Shown here piece by piece: positions 32,438 through 41,180 of a DNA stretch of 64,000 nt. The translations under genes were made by a program, and so were the position numbers. The stretch is from Actinomycetota bacterium (GTDB lineage: Bacteria; Actinomycetota; Thermoleophilia; Solirubrobacterales; Solirubrobacteraceae). Below the pieces are notes generated by a model that was not told where the DNA came from, searched no databases, and saw only the letters and a program-made list of their open reading frames with translations. The DNA lies in contig JAFDWH010000013.1 in NCBI GenBank assembly GCA_018268595.1, positions 248,001-312,000 on the forward strand. The letters run 5' to 3'. How positions within the stretch are numbered: the stretch's first letter is position 1; the number at the start of each line of letters is the position of its first letter.

Positions 32438-33670
32438 CTACACCCGCCCGGCGCGCTGGCGGCGCTGACGGGCCGCGGCGTCGACGACGACGGCCGCGAG
32501 CAGCACGCCGCCGGTCACCATGTACTTCGTCGAGGACGGCAGCGCGAGCAGGTCCATGCCGTTCGAGATCGAGCCGATCACGAGCCCGCCCAGCAGTGCC
32601 GACCAGACGGTGCCGCGCCCGCCGAACAGCGACGTGCCCGCGATCACCGGGCCGGCGATCGCGAGCAGCAGCAGGTCGCTGCCGCCGGAGGACTGGTTGA
32701 CCGCCAGCAGCCGCGAGGCGAACAGGATCCCGCCGCATGCGGCGAGCGAGCTGGCGAGCACGAACACCACGATCCGCACGCGATCGACGCGGATGCCGGC
32801 GCGCCGCGCCGCCTCCGCGTTGCCGCCGACCGCCAGCACGTGCCGGCCGAAGCGCGTGCGCCGCACGACGTAGTCGAACACGACGACGAAGCCGATCAGG
32901 ATCACCAGCGCGAGCGGCAGGCCGCGGTCCTGGTCGAGCACCGCGACGACGCCGAACGACACGAGCGCGACGGCCGCGACGCGCACGGCGACGACGGCCG
33001 GCGTCGCCGCCGCGAGGCCGGCGGCCAGCCGCCGGCGGCGCGCGTCGAGCGACGCGAGCGCGAACAGCGCGACGACGACCGCCGCGATGATCCACGCCGT
33101 CGCGCCCTTGTAGAAGGTGCCGGCGAGGCCAACGATCGTCGGGTTCGTGATGTTGACCGTCCCGGTCTGGCCGAGCACGAGCAGCAGCGCGCCCTGCCAG
33201 CCGATCAGGCCCGCCAACGTGATGACGAACGAGGGGATCCCGAAGCGCGTCACGACCGAGCCCTGGAACAGCCCGATCGCGGCCCCGGCGACGATCGCGG
33301 CCGCGATCCCCGGCACCGCCGCCCAGCCGTGCTGCTCGACCAGCACCGCCATCACCGCCGCGCACAGGCCCGAGACGATCGCGACCGACAGGTCGATCTC
33401 GCCGAGCAGCAGCACCAGCACGACGCCGATCGAGATCATCCCCGTCGCCGCGATCTGCAACGCCAGGTTGACGAGGTTCGTCGCGGTCAGGAAGCGGTCG
33501 TTGGCGATCGTGAAGATCCCCCAAATCAGGATCAGTCCGAACAGCACGCGCAGCGAGCCGAGCTCGCCCTGCGCGACGCGCTGCAGGACCGCGAAGCGCC
33601 CCTCGCCGCGCGCGGGCTCGGCGCCGGCCGCGCGCGTGTCCGGCTCGGGCGCCGCCGCAGCAGTGCTCAT
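32438..33670 (-). CDS. sugar ABC transporter permease, XylH-like
   Basis: ATG at 33670 overlaps the ATPase stop (ATGA). The 410-residue permease has about twelve helices, with the BPD_transp_2 signatures NLVNLALQIAATGMISIGVV, EIDLSVAIVSGLCAAVMAVL, and the coupling segment GRHVLAVGGNAEAARRAGIRVDR near residue 290. The extra helices, LLLVLGQTGTVNITNP and an insertion with two Arg-rich turns around residue 200, are characteristic of XylH rather than RbsC. Together with the ATPase and the binding protein it forms a three-gene pentose or related sugar importer. Confidence 0.9.
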   Translation of the reverse strand: MSTAAAAPEPDTRAAGAEPARGEGRFAVLQRVAQGELGSLRVLFGLILIWGIFTIANDRFLTATNLVNLALQIAATGMISIGVVLVLLLGEIDLSVAIVSGLCAAVMAVLVEQHGWAAVPGIAAAIVAGAAIGLFQGSVVTRFGIPSFVITLAGLIGWQGALLLVLGQTGTVNITNPTIVGLAGTFYKGATAWIIAAVVVALFALASLDARRRRLAAGLAAATPAVVAVRVAAVALVSFGVVAVLDQDRGLPLALVILIGFVVVFDYVVRRTRFGRHVLAVGGNAEAARRAGIRVDRVRIVVFVLASSLAACGGILFASRLLAVNQSSGGSDLLLLAIAGPVIAGTSLFGGRGTVWSALLGGLVIGSISNGMDLLALPSSTKYMVTGGVLLAAVVVDAAARQRRQRAGRV

Positions 33671-34494
33671 CGCGCCGCCTCCTCCTCCGCGCCGCGTCCG
33701 TTGCCGCGGCCGTCGCCCCCGAACTCCGCGCCGGTGATCGCCGACACGATCTCCTCGTGCGAGGTGTCCTGGACGGCGAAGGTCCCGGCCTTGCGGCCGA
33801 GCCGCAGGACGAAGATGCGGTCGACGACGTCGAACACGTTCGCGAGGTTGTGCGAGATCACGACGACGCCGAGGCCCTGCTCGCGCAGCCGCTTGATCAG
33901 CGCGAGCACCTGCGCGGTCTGCGCGACGCCGAGCGCGGCGGTCGGCTCGTCGAGCAGCACGACCTTGGCCTCGCCGATCAGCGAGCGCGCGATCGCGACC
34001 GACTGCCGCTGGCCGCCGGACAGCAGGCCGACCTCCTGGCGGACGCTCGGCAGTCTCACGGTGAGCGTCTCCAGCAGCTCGGCCGCCTGCTTCTCCATCG
34101 CCGCCTCGTCGAGCGCGCGCAGCACGCCACCCGCGCCGCCGGCGACCTCCTCGCGGCCGACGAACAGGTTCGCGACGACGTCGAGGTTGTCGCACAGCGC
34201 GAGGTCCTGGTAGACGGTCGCGACGCCGAGCGCGGTCGCGTCGCTGGGGCCGCCGACGTGGCGCTCGGAGCCCTCGAAGCGGTACTCGCCCTCCTCGGCG
34301 AGGTAGATGCCCGACATCACCTTGACGAGCGTCGACTTGCCGGCGCCGTTGTCGCCGACGAGGCCGACGACCTCGCCGGCGTGGACGTCGAAGTCGACGC
34401 GGTCGAGCGCGCGCACGGCGCCGAAGCGCTTGCTGACGCCGCGCAGCGCGAGCAGCGGCTCGCCGCCGCTCGCGCTGCCGGACGTCGCGGTCAT
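33667..34494 (-). CDS. sugar ABC transporter ATP-binding protein, single-domain XylG-like
   Basis: This 275-residue ATPase contains one nucleotide-binding domain, unlike classical XylG/RbsA, which have two. Motifs are Walker A GDNGAGKST, signature LLSGGQRQSVAIARSL, Walker B VVLLDEPTAALGV (Gly replaces the usual Asp after Leu), and the switch His in VVISHN. Such half-size CUT2 ATPases are common in actinobacteria and act as homodimers. The end overlaps the permease start by 4 bases and the start is 16 bases after the binding-protein gene. Confidence 0.9.
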   Translation of the reverse strand: MTATSGSASGGEPLLALRGVSKRFGAVRALDRVDFDVHAGEVVGLVGDNGAGKSTLVKVMSGIYLAEEGEYRFEGSERHVGGPSDATALGVATVYQDLALCDNLDVVANLFVGREEVAGGAGGVLRALDEAAMEKQAAELLETLTVRLPSVRQEVGLLSGGQRQSVAIARSLIGEAKVVLLDEPTAALGVAQTAQVLALIKRLREQGLGVVVISHNLANVFDVVDRIFVLRLGRKAGTFAVQDTSHEEIVSAITGAEFGGDGRGNGRGAEEEAAR

Positions 34495-34510
34495 GCCCGG
34501 CCTCCGCGCA

Positions 34511-35659
34511 TCACCCTTGGCCCTGCGCCGTCGTCAGCCCGATTCTTCTGCACGCCGACGCGTACGCCGAGGTGCAGATCTGACTGACCGTGTAGAGGCC
34601 GTCTCTCACGACCGTGGCGGCGATGTTTCTCTGCGTCACCGCGACCGGCGTGAGGATCACGCTCGACACGCTCTTCTGGCCGTTGTTGACCTGTCTGTTC
34701 GCGAGGCTGCTCGACGTCTGGCCGTTCAGCAGCGCGACCGCCAGCTGCGCGGCGTCCGTGGCCTCCGGCTTGTACGCCTTGTAGACGGTCATGTACTGGT
34801 CGCCGATCACGATCCGCTGGATGCCGGCGAGCTCCGCGTCCTGGCCGGTCGTCGGCCGCGTCGAGGGCGTGACCCCGTTCGACTTCATCGACGCGATCGC
34901 GCCGCCGGCGGTGCCGTCGTTGGCCGCGTAGACGCCGACGAAGCCGGTCTTGCCGAGCGCGGAGATCGCCTGGTCCATCTCGGTCTGCGCTCTGTCCGGG
35001 CTCCAGTCGGGCGTGTCGTACTCCTTGGCGATTCTGTAGCCGCTGCTGTCGAGCACGCTGTGCGCGCCGGCCTTGAACTGCGCGGCGTTCGGGTCGGTCG
35101 GAGCGCCGTTGATCATCACGAGCGCGCCTCTGGCGCCGTCGCCTCTGAGCTTGGCGACCAGCGTTCTCGCCTGCAGCTCGCCGACCGTTCTGTTGTCGAA
35201 CGAGATGTAGTAGTCGACGTTCGCGTTCTGGACGAGCCGGTCGTAGGAGACGACGCCGATGCCGGACTGCTTCGCGCGCGTGACGATCGCCGCGGCCGCC
35301 TTGGCGTCGACCGGGTCGAGCACGATCACTCTCGCGCCGTTCGTGATCGCGGCCTCGGCCTGCGACTGCTGCTTGGCCGCGTCCTGCTCGGCGTTCGAGT
35401 AGATCAGCTTGCAGTTCGGGCAATATCTGCTGAGCGCTCTCGTGAACAGCGGGCGGTCCGCCGCCTCGTAGCGGGCGGTCTTGTTCTCCGGCAGCAGCAG
35501 CGCGACCGTGCCGCTCTTGCCGCTGCTTGCAGCGCCGCTCGTGCCGCCGCTCGTCGAGGTGTTGCCGCCGCCCCCGCCGCCGCAGGCGGCGAGCCCTCCG
35601 GCGCACAGCGCGGCGACGCTCGCGAGCGCGAACGCGCGACGGATGGATCTGTAAAGCAT
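34511..35659 (-). CDS. sugar ABC transporter substrate-binding lipoprotein, XylF-like
   Basis: ATG at 35659 has AGGAGGAG just upstream. The 382-residue protein has a signal peptide with lipobox LAACG (Cys about residue 26) and a Gly/Ser linker, then a Peripla_BP_4 domain with VALLLPENKTARYEAADRPL, GARVIVLDPVDAKAAAAIVT, GVVSYDRLVQNANVDYYISF, AANDGTAGGAIASMKSNG and PTTGQDAELAGIQRIVIGD, the sequence layout of XylF-type xylose-binding proteins. AGA arginine codons are conspicuously frequent in this gene. It is the first gene of the importer operon. A pentose substrate is likely, but the sugar is not certain. Confidence 0.9.
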   Translation of the reverse strand: MLYRSIRRAFALASVAALCAGGLAACGGGGGGNTSTSGGTSGAASSGKSGTVALLLPENKTARYEAADRPLFTRALSRYCPNCKLIYSNAEQDAAKQQSQAEAAITNGARVIVLDPVDAKAAAAIVTRAKQSGIGVVSYDRLVQNANVDYYISFDNRTVGELQARTLVAKLRGDGARGALVMINGAPTDPNAAQFKAGAHSVLDSSGYRIAKEYDTPDWSPDRAQTEMDQAISALGKTGFVGVYAANDGTAGGAIASMKSNGVTPSTRPTTGQDAELAGIQRIVIGDQYMTVYKAYKPEATDAAQLAVALLNGQTSSSLANRQVNNGQKSVSSVILTPVAVTQRNIAATVVRDGLYTVSQICTSAYASACRRIGLTTAQGQG

Positions 35660-35728
35660 GCGCTCCTCCTCCAGGAGATCTACCGGAGGGGTTCTCCCGA
35701 CGGAGGCGCCGCGAAACCGCGCTGTCTC

Positions 35729-36043
35729 TCAGTCAGACACGGGCTCGTCGGGGTCGCGCTCCTGCTCCGGATCGAGCTCCGCGACGCCGTCGGTGACGGT
35801 GCGGATCGCGGGGAGCCGGGCGGCCAGCCGGTCGCGGCGCGTGCGCACCGCGCCGGCCGCCTCGCCGATCACCGCGCGCTCGGCGGCCGACATGCCGCCC
35901 CAGCGCTCGCGCAGCGCGGCGAGCGCGTCGTCGGCGCGGTCGAGCGCCTCGCGCGCCTCGCCGGCGGCGCCCTCCGCGAGCGCCGCCTCGGCCGCGGACA
36001 CCTCGACGCCGGCGTCCGCGGCGAGCTTCAGCAGGGCGTCCAT
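35729..36043 (-). CDS. hypothetical helical protein, 104 residues
   Basis: The 104-residue product is Ala/Glu/Arg-rich and predicted nearly all-helical: LLKLAADAGVEVSAAEAALA, then AREALDRADDALAALRERW and AAERAVIGEAAGAVRTRRDR, with an acidic C-terminus ending DPDEPVSD. A three-helix bundle is plausible. No family was recognised. It begins 15 bases after the sulfotransferase stop and ends 69 bases before the sugar-binding-protein start, so it is probably co-transcribed with the sulfotransferase. Confidence 0.65.
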   Translation of the reverse strand: MDALLKLAADAGVEVSAAEAALAEGAAGEAREALDRADDALAALRERWGGMSAAERAVIGEAAGAVRTRRDRLAARLPAIRTVTDGVAELDPEQERDPDEPVSD

Positions 36044-36058
36044 GCGCCCGCAGGTTAC

Positions 36059-36715
36059 TTACGCGAGCGCCGGCAGCCCGAACTCGGAGCGGAACTCGGC
36101 CGTGTCGTGCAGGCGCGGGAACGGCTCGTCCGGGACGGCGACGTCGAGCATCGCCGCGAGCGGCTCCCAGCCGTCGACGCCCAGCTCCCAGACGGTGAGG
36201 CGGTCGGGCGCGATCGTCGCCTTGATCTCCGCGATCCGCGCGTCGTACATCTCGCGCACCCACGCCTTGTCCTCGAAGCGGCCCTGGAAGTCGCCCTCCC
36301 AGATGAGGCGGTCGATCACGCCCCACAGCGTGGGGTTGGGCGGCGGGCGGTTCGCGTCCTGCTCGAGCTGCTCCGGCGGCGTCACCTTCGCCGCGCGGAT
36401 CGTGTTCTCCATGCTGCGGTACCAGCCGTCGAACTCGCGCACGTTGAGCAGCACGGGCGCGTCGGGGAAGGCGTCGCAGATCTCGCGCCAGCGGGCCGCT
36501 GCCGGCCAGTCGACGGTCGCCTCGTAGCCGTCGAAGACGTCGTGCCAGTCGGCTGTCCCGTCGGCGACCTCGACCCATTTCGGGATCAGGTGGTCGCGCT
36601 CCTCGCCGACGATCAGATCGATCATGTGGAAGCAGGGCCCCGCGCCGAGCCGCTCCAGCGCCGCCTTCAACGACATGGTTCCCGTGCGGCCGAAGCCGAC
36701 GCCGATCACCTTCAC
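36059..36715 (-). CDS. sulfotransferase family protein (Sulfotransfer_4)
   Basis: GTG at 36715 with GGAGG 7 bases upstream gives a 218-residue protein; a long open frame upstream is not protein-like. It begins IGVGFGRTGTMSLKAALERL, the PAPS 5'-phosphosulfate loop of the actinobacterial Sulfotransfer_4 group, followed by CFHMIDLI, the Asp/Glu-rich segment WVEVADGTADWHDVFDGYEA, and LLNVREFDGWYRSMENTI, which fits the 3'-phosphate binding Arg-Ser region. Such proteins sulfonate small molecules or lipids, although most are uncharacterised. It is divergent (57 bases) from a P450 gene. Confidence 0.85.
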   Translation of the reverse strand: MKVIGVGFGRTGTMSLKAALERLGAGPCFHMIDLIVGEERDHLIPKWVEVADGTADWHDVFDGYEATVDWPAAARWREICDAFPDAPVLLNVREFDGWYRSMENTIRAAKVTPPEQLEQDANRPPPNPTLWGVIDRLIWEGDFQGRFEDKAWVREMYDARIAEIKATIAPDRLTVWELGVDGWEPLAAMLDVAVPDEPFPRLHDTAEFRSEFGLPALA

Positions 36716-36772
36716 GGGGGGACCTCCTTGGGGGTGGACGTGCCCGAAGGACCCTAGCGATAGGCTGGCCGC

Positions 36773-38023
36773 ATGGCCAGTCCCGACGGCTCGGCGACAC
36801 GCGTCAGCGACCTCGACCTGCCGGCGTTCGACTACACGGACGCGGAGCTGCACGGGCCGCGCTTCCACGCGACGATGCGCGAGCTGCGCGCGCGGGGCTG
36901 GCTGGCGCAGACGCCGCTCGGCTTCGTCGTGCTGGAGCGCGAGGCGGCCGCGTTCTTCCTGCGCTCGCGCTCGGCCGAGTTCCCCGGCATGAAGATCGCC
37001 GAGCTCTTCGGGATCGCCGACGGGCCGCTGTACGAGGAGATGCGGCGCAACATCCTGCACATCAACGGCGCCGACCACGCGCGCCTGCGCGGGCTCGTCA
37101 ACCCGTCCTTCACGCCGCGCGCGGCCGAGCGCTGGCGCCCGGCGATGCGCGGCTTCATGAGCGAGCTGCTCGACGCCGCGCTCGCGCGGCCGGACGGCGT
37201 CGGCACGGTCGACTTCGTCAGCGCGGTCGCGAAGCCGTACCCGTCGCTCGTGATCGCGACCGTGCTGGGCGCGCCGCTGGCGGACGCGCCGCGGCTGCAC
37301 GAGTGGTCGAACTGGGTGCAGCGCCAGTTCGACGCGCCGACGCTGATCGCCGAGCGCCCGCGCATCGAGCGCCACGTCGTCGAGCTGTACGACTACCTCG
37401 ACGCGCTGCTCGCGACGCGACGCGACGACCCCGGCGACGACCTCATCTCGCAGCTGATCGCGGCACGCGCGCAGGACGGCGACCGGCTGTCCGACGTCGA
37501 GCTGGTGAACCTCGTGCTCGACGTGCTGATCGGCGGGATCGACACGACGCAGTCGCAGCTCGCGCACACGCTGCGGCTGCTGGCCGAGCACCCGCAGCAG
37601 TGGGCGCTGCTGCGCGAGGACCCGGAGCGCGCGCCGGCGGTCGTGGAGGAGGCGCTGCGCTACGAGCCGATCACGCCGTTCACCGCGCGCATCCTCGTCG
37701 AGGAGGTGACGTATCGCGACGTCGTCTTCCCGCGCGACACGGTGCTGCTGATCTGTGCCCATACGGCCAACCGCGACGGCGAGCGCGACGGCGACGCGTT
37801 CGACGTGACCGCCGCGCGTGAGGCCGGCAGACCGCTCACGTTCGGCGCCGGCATCCACTACTGCCTCGGTGCGAACCTCGCGAGAGCCGAGCTGCAGGAG
37901 GGGCTGCGCCTGATCGCCGAGCGTGTCGCGTCGATCGCGCTCGACGGCGAGCCGGCCTACGAGGGCGTGCAGGGCGTCTACGGGCTGCGGGCGCTGCCGC
38001 TGCGGCTGACCGCCGCCGGCTGA
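36773..38023 (+). CDS. cytochrome P450 (soluble, class I type)
   Basis: The 416-residue protein carries the full P450 signature set: I-helix GGIDTT near residue 253, ExxR in EEALRYEP near 291, and the haem loop FGAGIHYCLGANLARAEL with Cys364 as haem ligand. In the I-helix the acidic residue before Thr-Thr is Asp instead of Glu, which is common. The lack of an N-terminal anchor indicates a soluble bacterial P450 that needs a ferredoxin and reductase, neither encoded nearby. The FAD oxidoreductase gene follows by 2 bases. The substrate is unknown. Confidence 0.93.
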   Translation: MASPDGSATRVSDLDLPAFDYTDAELHGPRFHATMRELRARGWLAQTPLGFVVLEREAAAFFLRSRSAEFPGMKIAELFGIADGPLYEEMRRNILHINGADHARLRGLVNPSFTPRAAERWRPAMRGFMSELLDAALARPDGVGTVDFVSAVAKPYPSLVIATVLGAPLADAPRLHEWSNWVQRQFDAPTLIAERPRIERHVVELYDYLDALLATRRDDPGDDLISQLIAARAQDGDRLSDVELVNLVLDVLIGGIDTTQSQLAHTLRLLAEHPQQWALLREDPERAPAVVEEALRYEPITPFTARILVEEVTYRDVVFPRDTVLLICAHTANRDGERDGDAFDVTAAREAGRPLTFGAGIHYCLGANLARAELQEGLRLIAERVASIALDGEPAYEGVQGVYGLRALPLRLTAAG

Positions 38024-38025
38024 GC

Positions 38026-39396
38026 GTGCGCGTGCGCGCGCTCGCCCGGCGCAACGGCGAGGTCTCGTTCTGGCAGGCCGCGCTCGGGGCGCCGCCGCTG
38101 CGCCCGCCGCTGCCGGGCGACCGCGACGCCGACGTCTGCATCGTCGGCGCCGGCTTCACCGGGCTGTGGACCGCGTACCGCCTGGCGCTCGCGCGACCGT
38201 CGCTGCGGATCGTCGTGCTCGAGCGTGAGTGGGCCGGCTTCGGCGCCTCGGGTCGCAACGGCGGCTGGCTGACGCCGGCCTTCGCCGGCCGGCCGCATGC
38301 GGGGACGCGCCGCGCGCTGCAGGACAGCGTCGCCGGCGTGCTGGCCGTCTGCGCGGCGGAGCGGATCGACTGCGACGCGCACGCGGGCGGCGTGCTGCGC
38401 GTCGCGCGCGGGCCCGCACAGGCGGCGCGGCTGCGCGCGGCGGTCGCGGCCGAGGAGGACGTCGTCGAGCTGGACGCCGACGCGCTCGCGCAGCGCGTGC
38501 GCGTCGCCGGCGCGAGCGCGGCGGCGTGGTCGCCGCACGGCGCACGGGTCCAGCCGGCGAAGCTCGTGCGCGGGCTTGCGGCGGCGGCGGAGCGGCGCGG
38601 CGTGCAGCTGTTCGAGCGCACGGCGGTGCGCGAGCTGCTGCCCGCGGGCGGCCCGGGCGGGCGCGACGCGGCCGTCGCCGTGACCGAGCGCGGCGTCGTG
38701 CGCGCGCCGGTGGTGCTGGCGTGCGTCGAGGGCTTCACGCCGCAGCTCCGCGGGCGGCGTCGCGCGCTGCTGCCGCTCAACAGCGCGATCGTCGTGACCG
38801 AGCCGCTGCGCGACGACGCGTGGGCCGCGATCGGCTGGGCGGGCGCCGAGCTGCTCGGCGACGCGGCGCACGCGTACGTCTACGCGCAGCGCACCGCGGA
38901 CGGGCGCATCGCGCTCGGCGGGCGGGGGGTCCCCTACCGCTACGGCTCGCGCACCGACCGCGCCGGCCGCACGCAGCGGCGCACGGTCGCCGGGCTCGCG
39001 CGCACGCTGCACGCGCTCTTCCCGGCCGCCGCGGACGCCGCGCTGGACCACGCCTGGTGCGGTGTGCTCGGCGTCGCGCGCGACTGGCAGCCGGCCGTGC
39101 GGCTCGACCGCGCGAGCGGGCTCGGCTTCGCCGGCGGCTACGTCGGCAACGGCCTCGCCGCGAGCGAGCTGGCCGGCCGCACGCTGCGCGACCTCGTGCT
39201 CGGCGAGCGCAGCGAGCTGACGGAGTTGCCGTGGGTCGGCCACGTCCCGCGGCGCTGGGAGCCCGAGCCGCTGCGCTGGCTCGGCGCGCGCGGCGTCTAC
39301 GCGCTCTACCGCGCGGCCGACCGTCGCGAGGCCGCCTCGCGCAGCGCGCGCACCAGCCGCCTCGCGCTCGCGGCGGACCGGCTCGCCGGACGCTGA
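38026..39396 (+). CDS. FAD-dependent oxidoreductase, DAO family
   Basis: Start is a GTG at 38026, 2 bases after the P450 stop. The 456-residue protein has the dinucleotide-binding motif CIVGAGFTGLWTAYRLA near residue 39 with the following acidic VLERE, the GRNGGW motif of the amine/gamma-glutamylputrescine-oxidase-like DAO group (ASGRNGGWLTPAFAG), and a C-terminal GGYVGNGLAASELAGRTL that closes over FAD. It probably oxidises an amine or amino acid using oxygen or another acceptor. The P450 and this oxidoreductase look like one transcription unit, but a shared substrate is only an inference. Confidence 0.85.
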   Translation: MRVRALARRNGEVSFWQAALGAPPLRPPLPGDRDADVCIVGAGFTGLWTAYRLALARPSLRIVVLEREWAGFGASGRNGGWLTPAFAGRPHAGTRRALQDSVAGVLAVCAAERIDCDAHAGGVLRVARGPAQAARLRAAVAAEEDVVELDADALAQRVRVAGASAAAWSPHGARVQPAKLVRGLAAAAERRGVQLFERTAVRELLPAGGPGGRDAAVAVTERGVVRAPVVLACVEGFTPQLRGRRRALLPLNSAIVVTEPLRDDAWAAIGWAGAELLGDAAHAYVYAQRTADGRIALGGRGVPYRYGSRTDRAGRTQRRTVAGLARTLHALFPAAADAALDHAWCGVLGVARDWQPAVRLDRASGLGFAGGYVGNGLAASELAGRTLRDLVLGERSELTELPWVGHVPRRWEPEPLRWLGARGVYALYRAADRREAASRSARTSRLALAADRLAGR

Positions 39397-39735
39397 TCAG
39401 TGGTTGCGCAGCTCGCGCCGGGCGCGGCGCACGAGCGTCATGCGGTCGATCCGCTCGAGCATGCGCGAGCGCGGCGGCGGCGCGTCGAGCACCTCCGCCG
39501 CCGGAACTGCCAGCGTGACCGCGCGCTCGGCGATGTGCGCGACCTCCGGCGCGTCGACGAAGCGGCGGCCGCGCTTCGTCTCGACGACGATCCCGTCGAA
39601 GATGTGCTCGCGCTCGTTGTTCTGCACGCGCCGCACGCGCCCGACCTCGACGCCGTCGCTGCCGCGCACGCGCGTGCCACGCCGGAGGCCGAGGTAGGAG
39701 ATCGCCGGGCCGTCGTCGTGGGCGTCGTCGCGCAC
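39397..39735 (-). CDS. PRC-barrel/DUF2171-like small protein
   Basis: The 112-residue protein contains a PRC-barrel-like beta domain: SYLGLRRGTRVRGSDGVEVG, RVRRVQNNEREHIFDGIVVE, then KRGRRFVDAPEVAHIAERAV and a strand TLAVPAAEV. The C-terminal 25 residues are basic. Such proteins are common small soluble proteins in actinobacteria with no fixed function; PRC barrels serve in RNA processing or in photosynthetic reaction centres. The stop abuts that of the convergent oxidoreductase gene without any gap. Confidence 0.72.
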   Translation of the reverse strand: MRDDAHDDGPAISYLGLRRGTRVRGSDGVEVGRVRRVQNNEREHIFDGIVVETKRGRRFVDAPEVAHIAERAVTLAVPAAEVLDAPPPRSRMLERIDRMTLVRRARRELRNH

Positions 39736-39754
39736 GGGTCAATGAGAGCAGATC

Positions 39755-39783
39755 GGCGCGCCCGCGGCCAAGGCGGGCGCGCC
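39755..39783. terminator. perfect 11-bp hairpin downstream of the aminotransferase gene
   Basis: GGCGCGCCCGC and GCGGGCGCGCC pair over a 7-base loop, 15 bases after the stop codon of the minus-strand aminotransferase gene. Without a U tract it may still terminate the transcript. Confidence 0.6.
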
Positions 39784-39797
39784 GGGCTCCTCCTCCC

Positions 39798-41087
39798 TCA
39801 CCCGCCGAGCGGCGCGCGCTCGAGCGCGGTGAGACCTTCGGCGATGCCCGCGCCGATCTCGGCGATCTGCTCCGCGGCGATCGTCAGCGGCGGCGAGACC
39901 GCGACGCCGGTGCCGAGCGCGCGCACGAGCAGCCCCTGCTCGCGGCAGGCGAGCGTCAGGCGCGTGACGGCGTCGGGGTCGGCCGCGCGCGCCTCCTCGC
40001 TCAGCTCGACCGCGCCCAGCAGCCCGAGCCCGGCGCGCACCTCGCCCACGAGCGGATGCGCCGCGAGCGGGCGCAGCGCGCGCTCGAGCGGGCCCTCGAG
40101 CGCGCGGCCGCGCGCGATCAGGTCCTCGCGCTCGTAGACGTCGAGCGTCGCGAGCGCGGCGGCGCAGCAGGTCGGGTGGCCGGCGTACGTGGGCCCGTGG
40201 CGCAGCACGGGCGCGCCGGGCGCGCCGCTGAAGAACGGCTCGGCGACGTGCGGGGCGACGAGCACCGCGCCGACCGGCAGCGTGCCGCCGCTGATCCCCT
40301 TCGCGAGCGCGATCAGGTCGGGCCGCACGTCGGGCCAGCGGTCGATCCCGAGCCACGTGCCGAGGCGGCCGAACGCGGCGATCACGCAGTCGGCGACGAG
40401 CAGCACGCCGTAGCGCGAGCAGACGTCGGCGACGCCCTCGACGTAGCCGTCCGGCGGCAGCCGCACGCCGCCGGCGCCGATCACCGGCTCGCAGAAGAAG
40501 GCGGCGACGCGCTCCGGCCCGACGCGCTCGATCTCCGTCACGAGCGCGTCGACGCTGTCGTACGGCACGCGCGAGACGTCGGGCACGAGCGGCCCCCAGC
40601 CGGCGACGTTCGGGCCGATCCCGCCGACGCTCGTGCCGAAGCCGTGCGTCCCGTGATAGCCGTGCTCGCGTGCGATCAGGTGGACGCGGTCGCGCTCGCC
40701 GGCGAGCTGGAAGTGCGCGCGCGCGAGCTTCGCCGCGGTGTCGATCGCGTCGCCGCCACCGGAGCCGAGGAAGACGCGCGAGCCGGGCGTCGGCGCGAGC
40801 GCAGCGAGCCGGTCGGCCAGCTCCAGCGCGGGACGGTTCGCGTAGTCGCCGAAGATTGAGTAGGTGTCGAGCTCGCGGAGCTGGCGCTCGACCGCGACCG
40901 CGATCTCCGGGCGGCCGTGGCCGGCGTTCGCGCACCACAGCGAGGCGGTCGCGTCGAGGTAGCGGCGGCCCTGCTCGTCCCACACCCACACGTCCTCGGC
41001 GCGGGCCAGCACGAACGGCGACTCCTCGACGGCGCCCATGTCGGCGAACGGGTGCCACAGCGCATGCGCTCGGTCCTGACCCACCAC
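39798..41087 (-). CDS. class III aminotransferase (omega-amino acid or diamine type)
   Basis: The 429-residue PLP enzyme has LDATASLWCANAGHGRPEIA near residue 45, VFLGSGGGDAIDTAAKLAR for the phosphate-binding loop, HGYHGTHGFG, and the Schiff-base Lys in LIALAKGISGG near residue 263. The segment that normally reads DEVxxGFGRTG is ADCVIAAFGRLG, with Cys at the usual Glu position. A CEPVIGAGG and THAG-like PTYAGHPTCCAAALA follow. Class III aminotransferases act on beta-alanine, 4-aminobutyrate, ornithine or diamines. No pathway genes flank it, so the substrate is open. Confidence 0.88.
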   Translation of the reverse strand: MVGQDRAHALWHPFADMGAVEESPFVLARAEDVWVWDEQGRRYLDATASLWCANAGHGRPEIAVAVERQLRELDTYSIFGDYANRPALELADRLAALAPTPGSRVFLGSGGGDAIDTAAKLARAHFQLAGERDRVHLIAREHGYHGTHGFGTSVGGIGPNVAGWGPLVPDVSRVPYDSVDALVTEIERVGPERVAAFFCEPVIGAGGVRLPPDGYVEGVADVCSRYGVLLVADCVIAAFGRLGTWLGIDRWPDVRPDLIALAKGISGGTLPVGAVLVAPHVAEPFFSGAPGAPVLRHGPTYAGHPTCCAAALATLDVYEREDLIARGRALEGPLERALRPLAAHPLVGEVRAGLGLLGAVELSEEARAADPDAVTRLTLACREQGLLVRALGTGVAVSPPLTIAAEQIAEIGAGIAEGLTALERAPLGG

Positions 41088-41180
41088 GGCAGCAAGTCTC
41101 CCCTGCCTTCGTGCGCGTCGCCTCGTGCGCTCCGGCCAAAGCCGCGCGGCGGTGTTGTCCGCCCCGCTGGCGCATGGACG

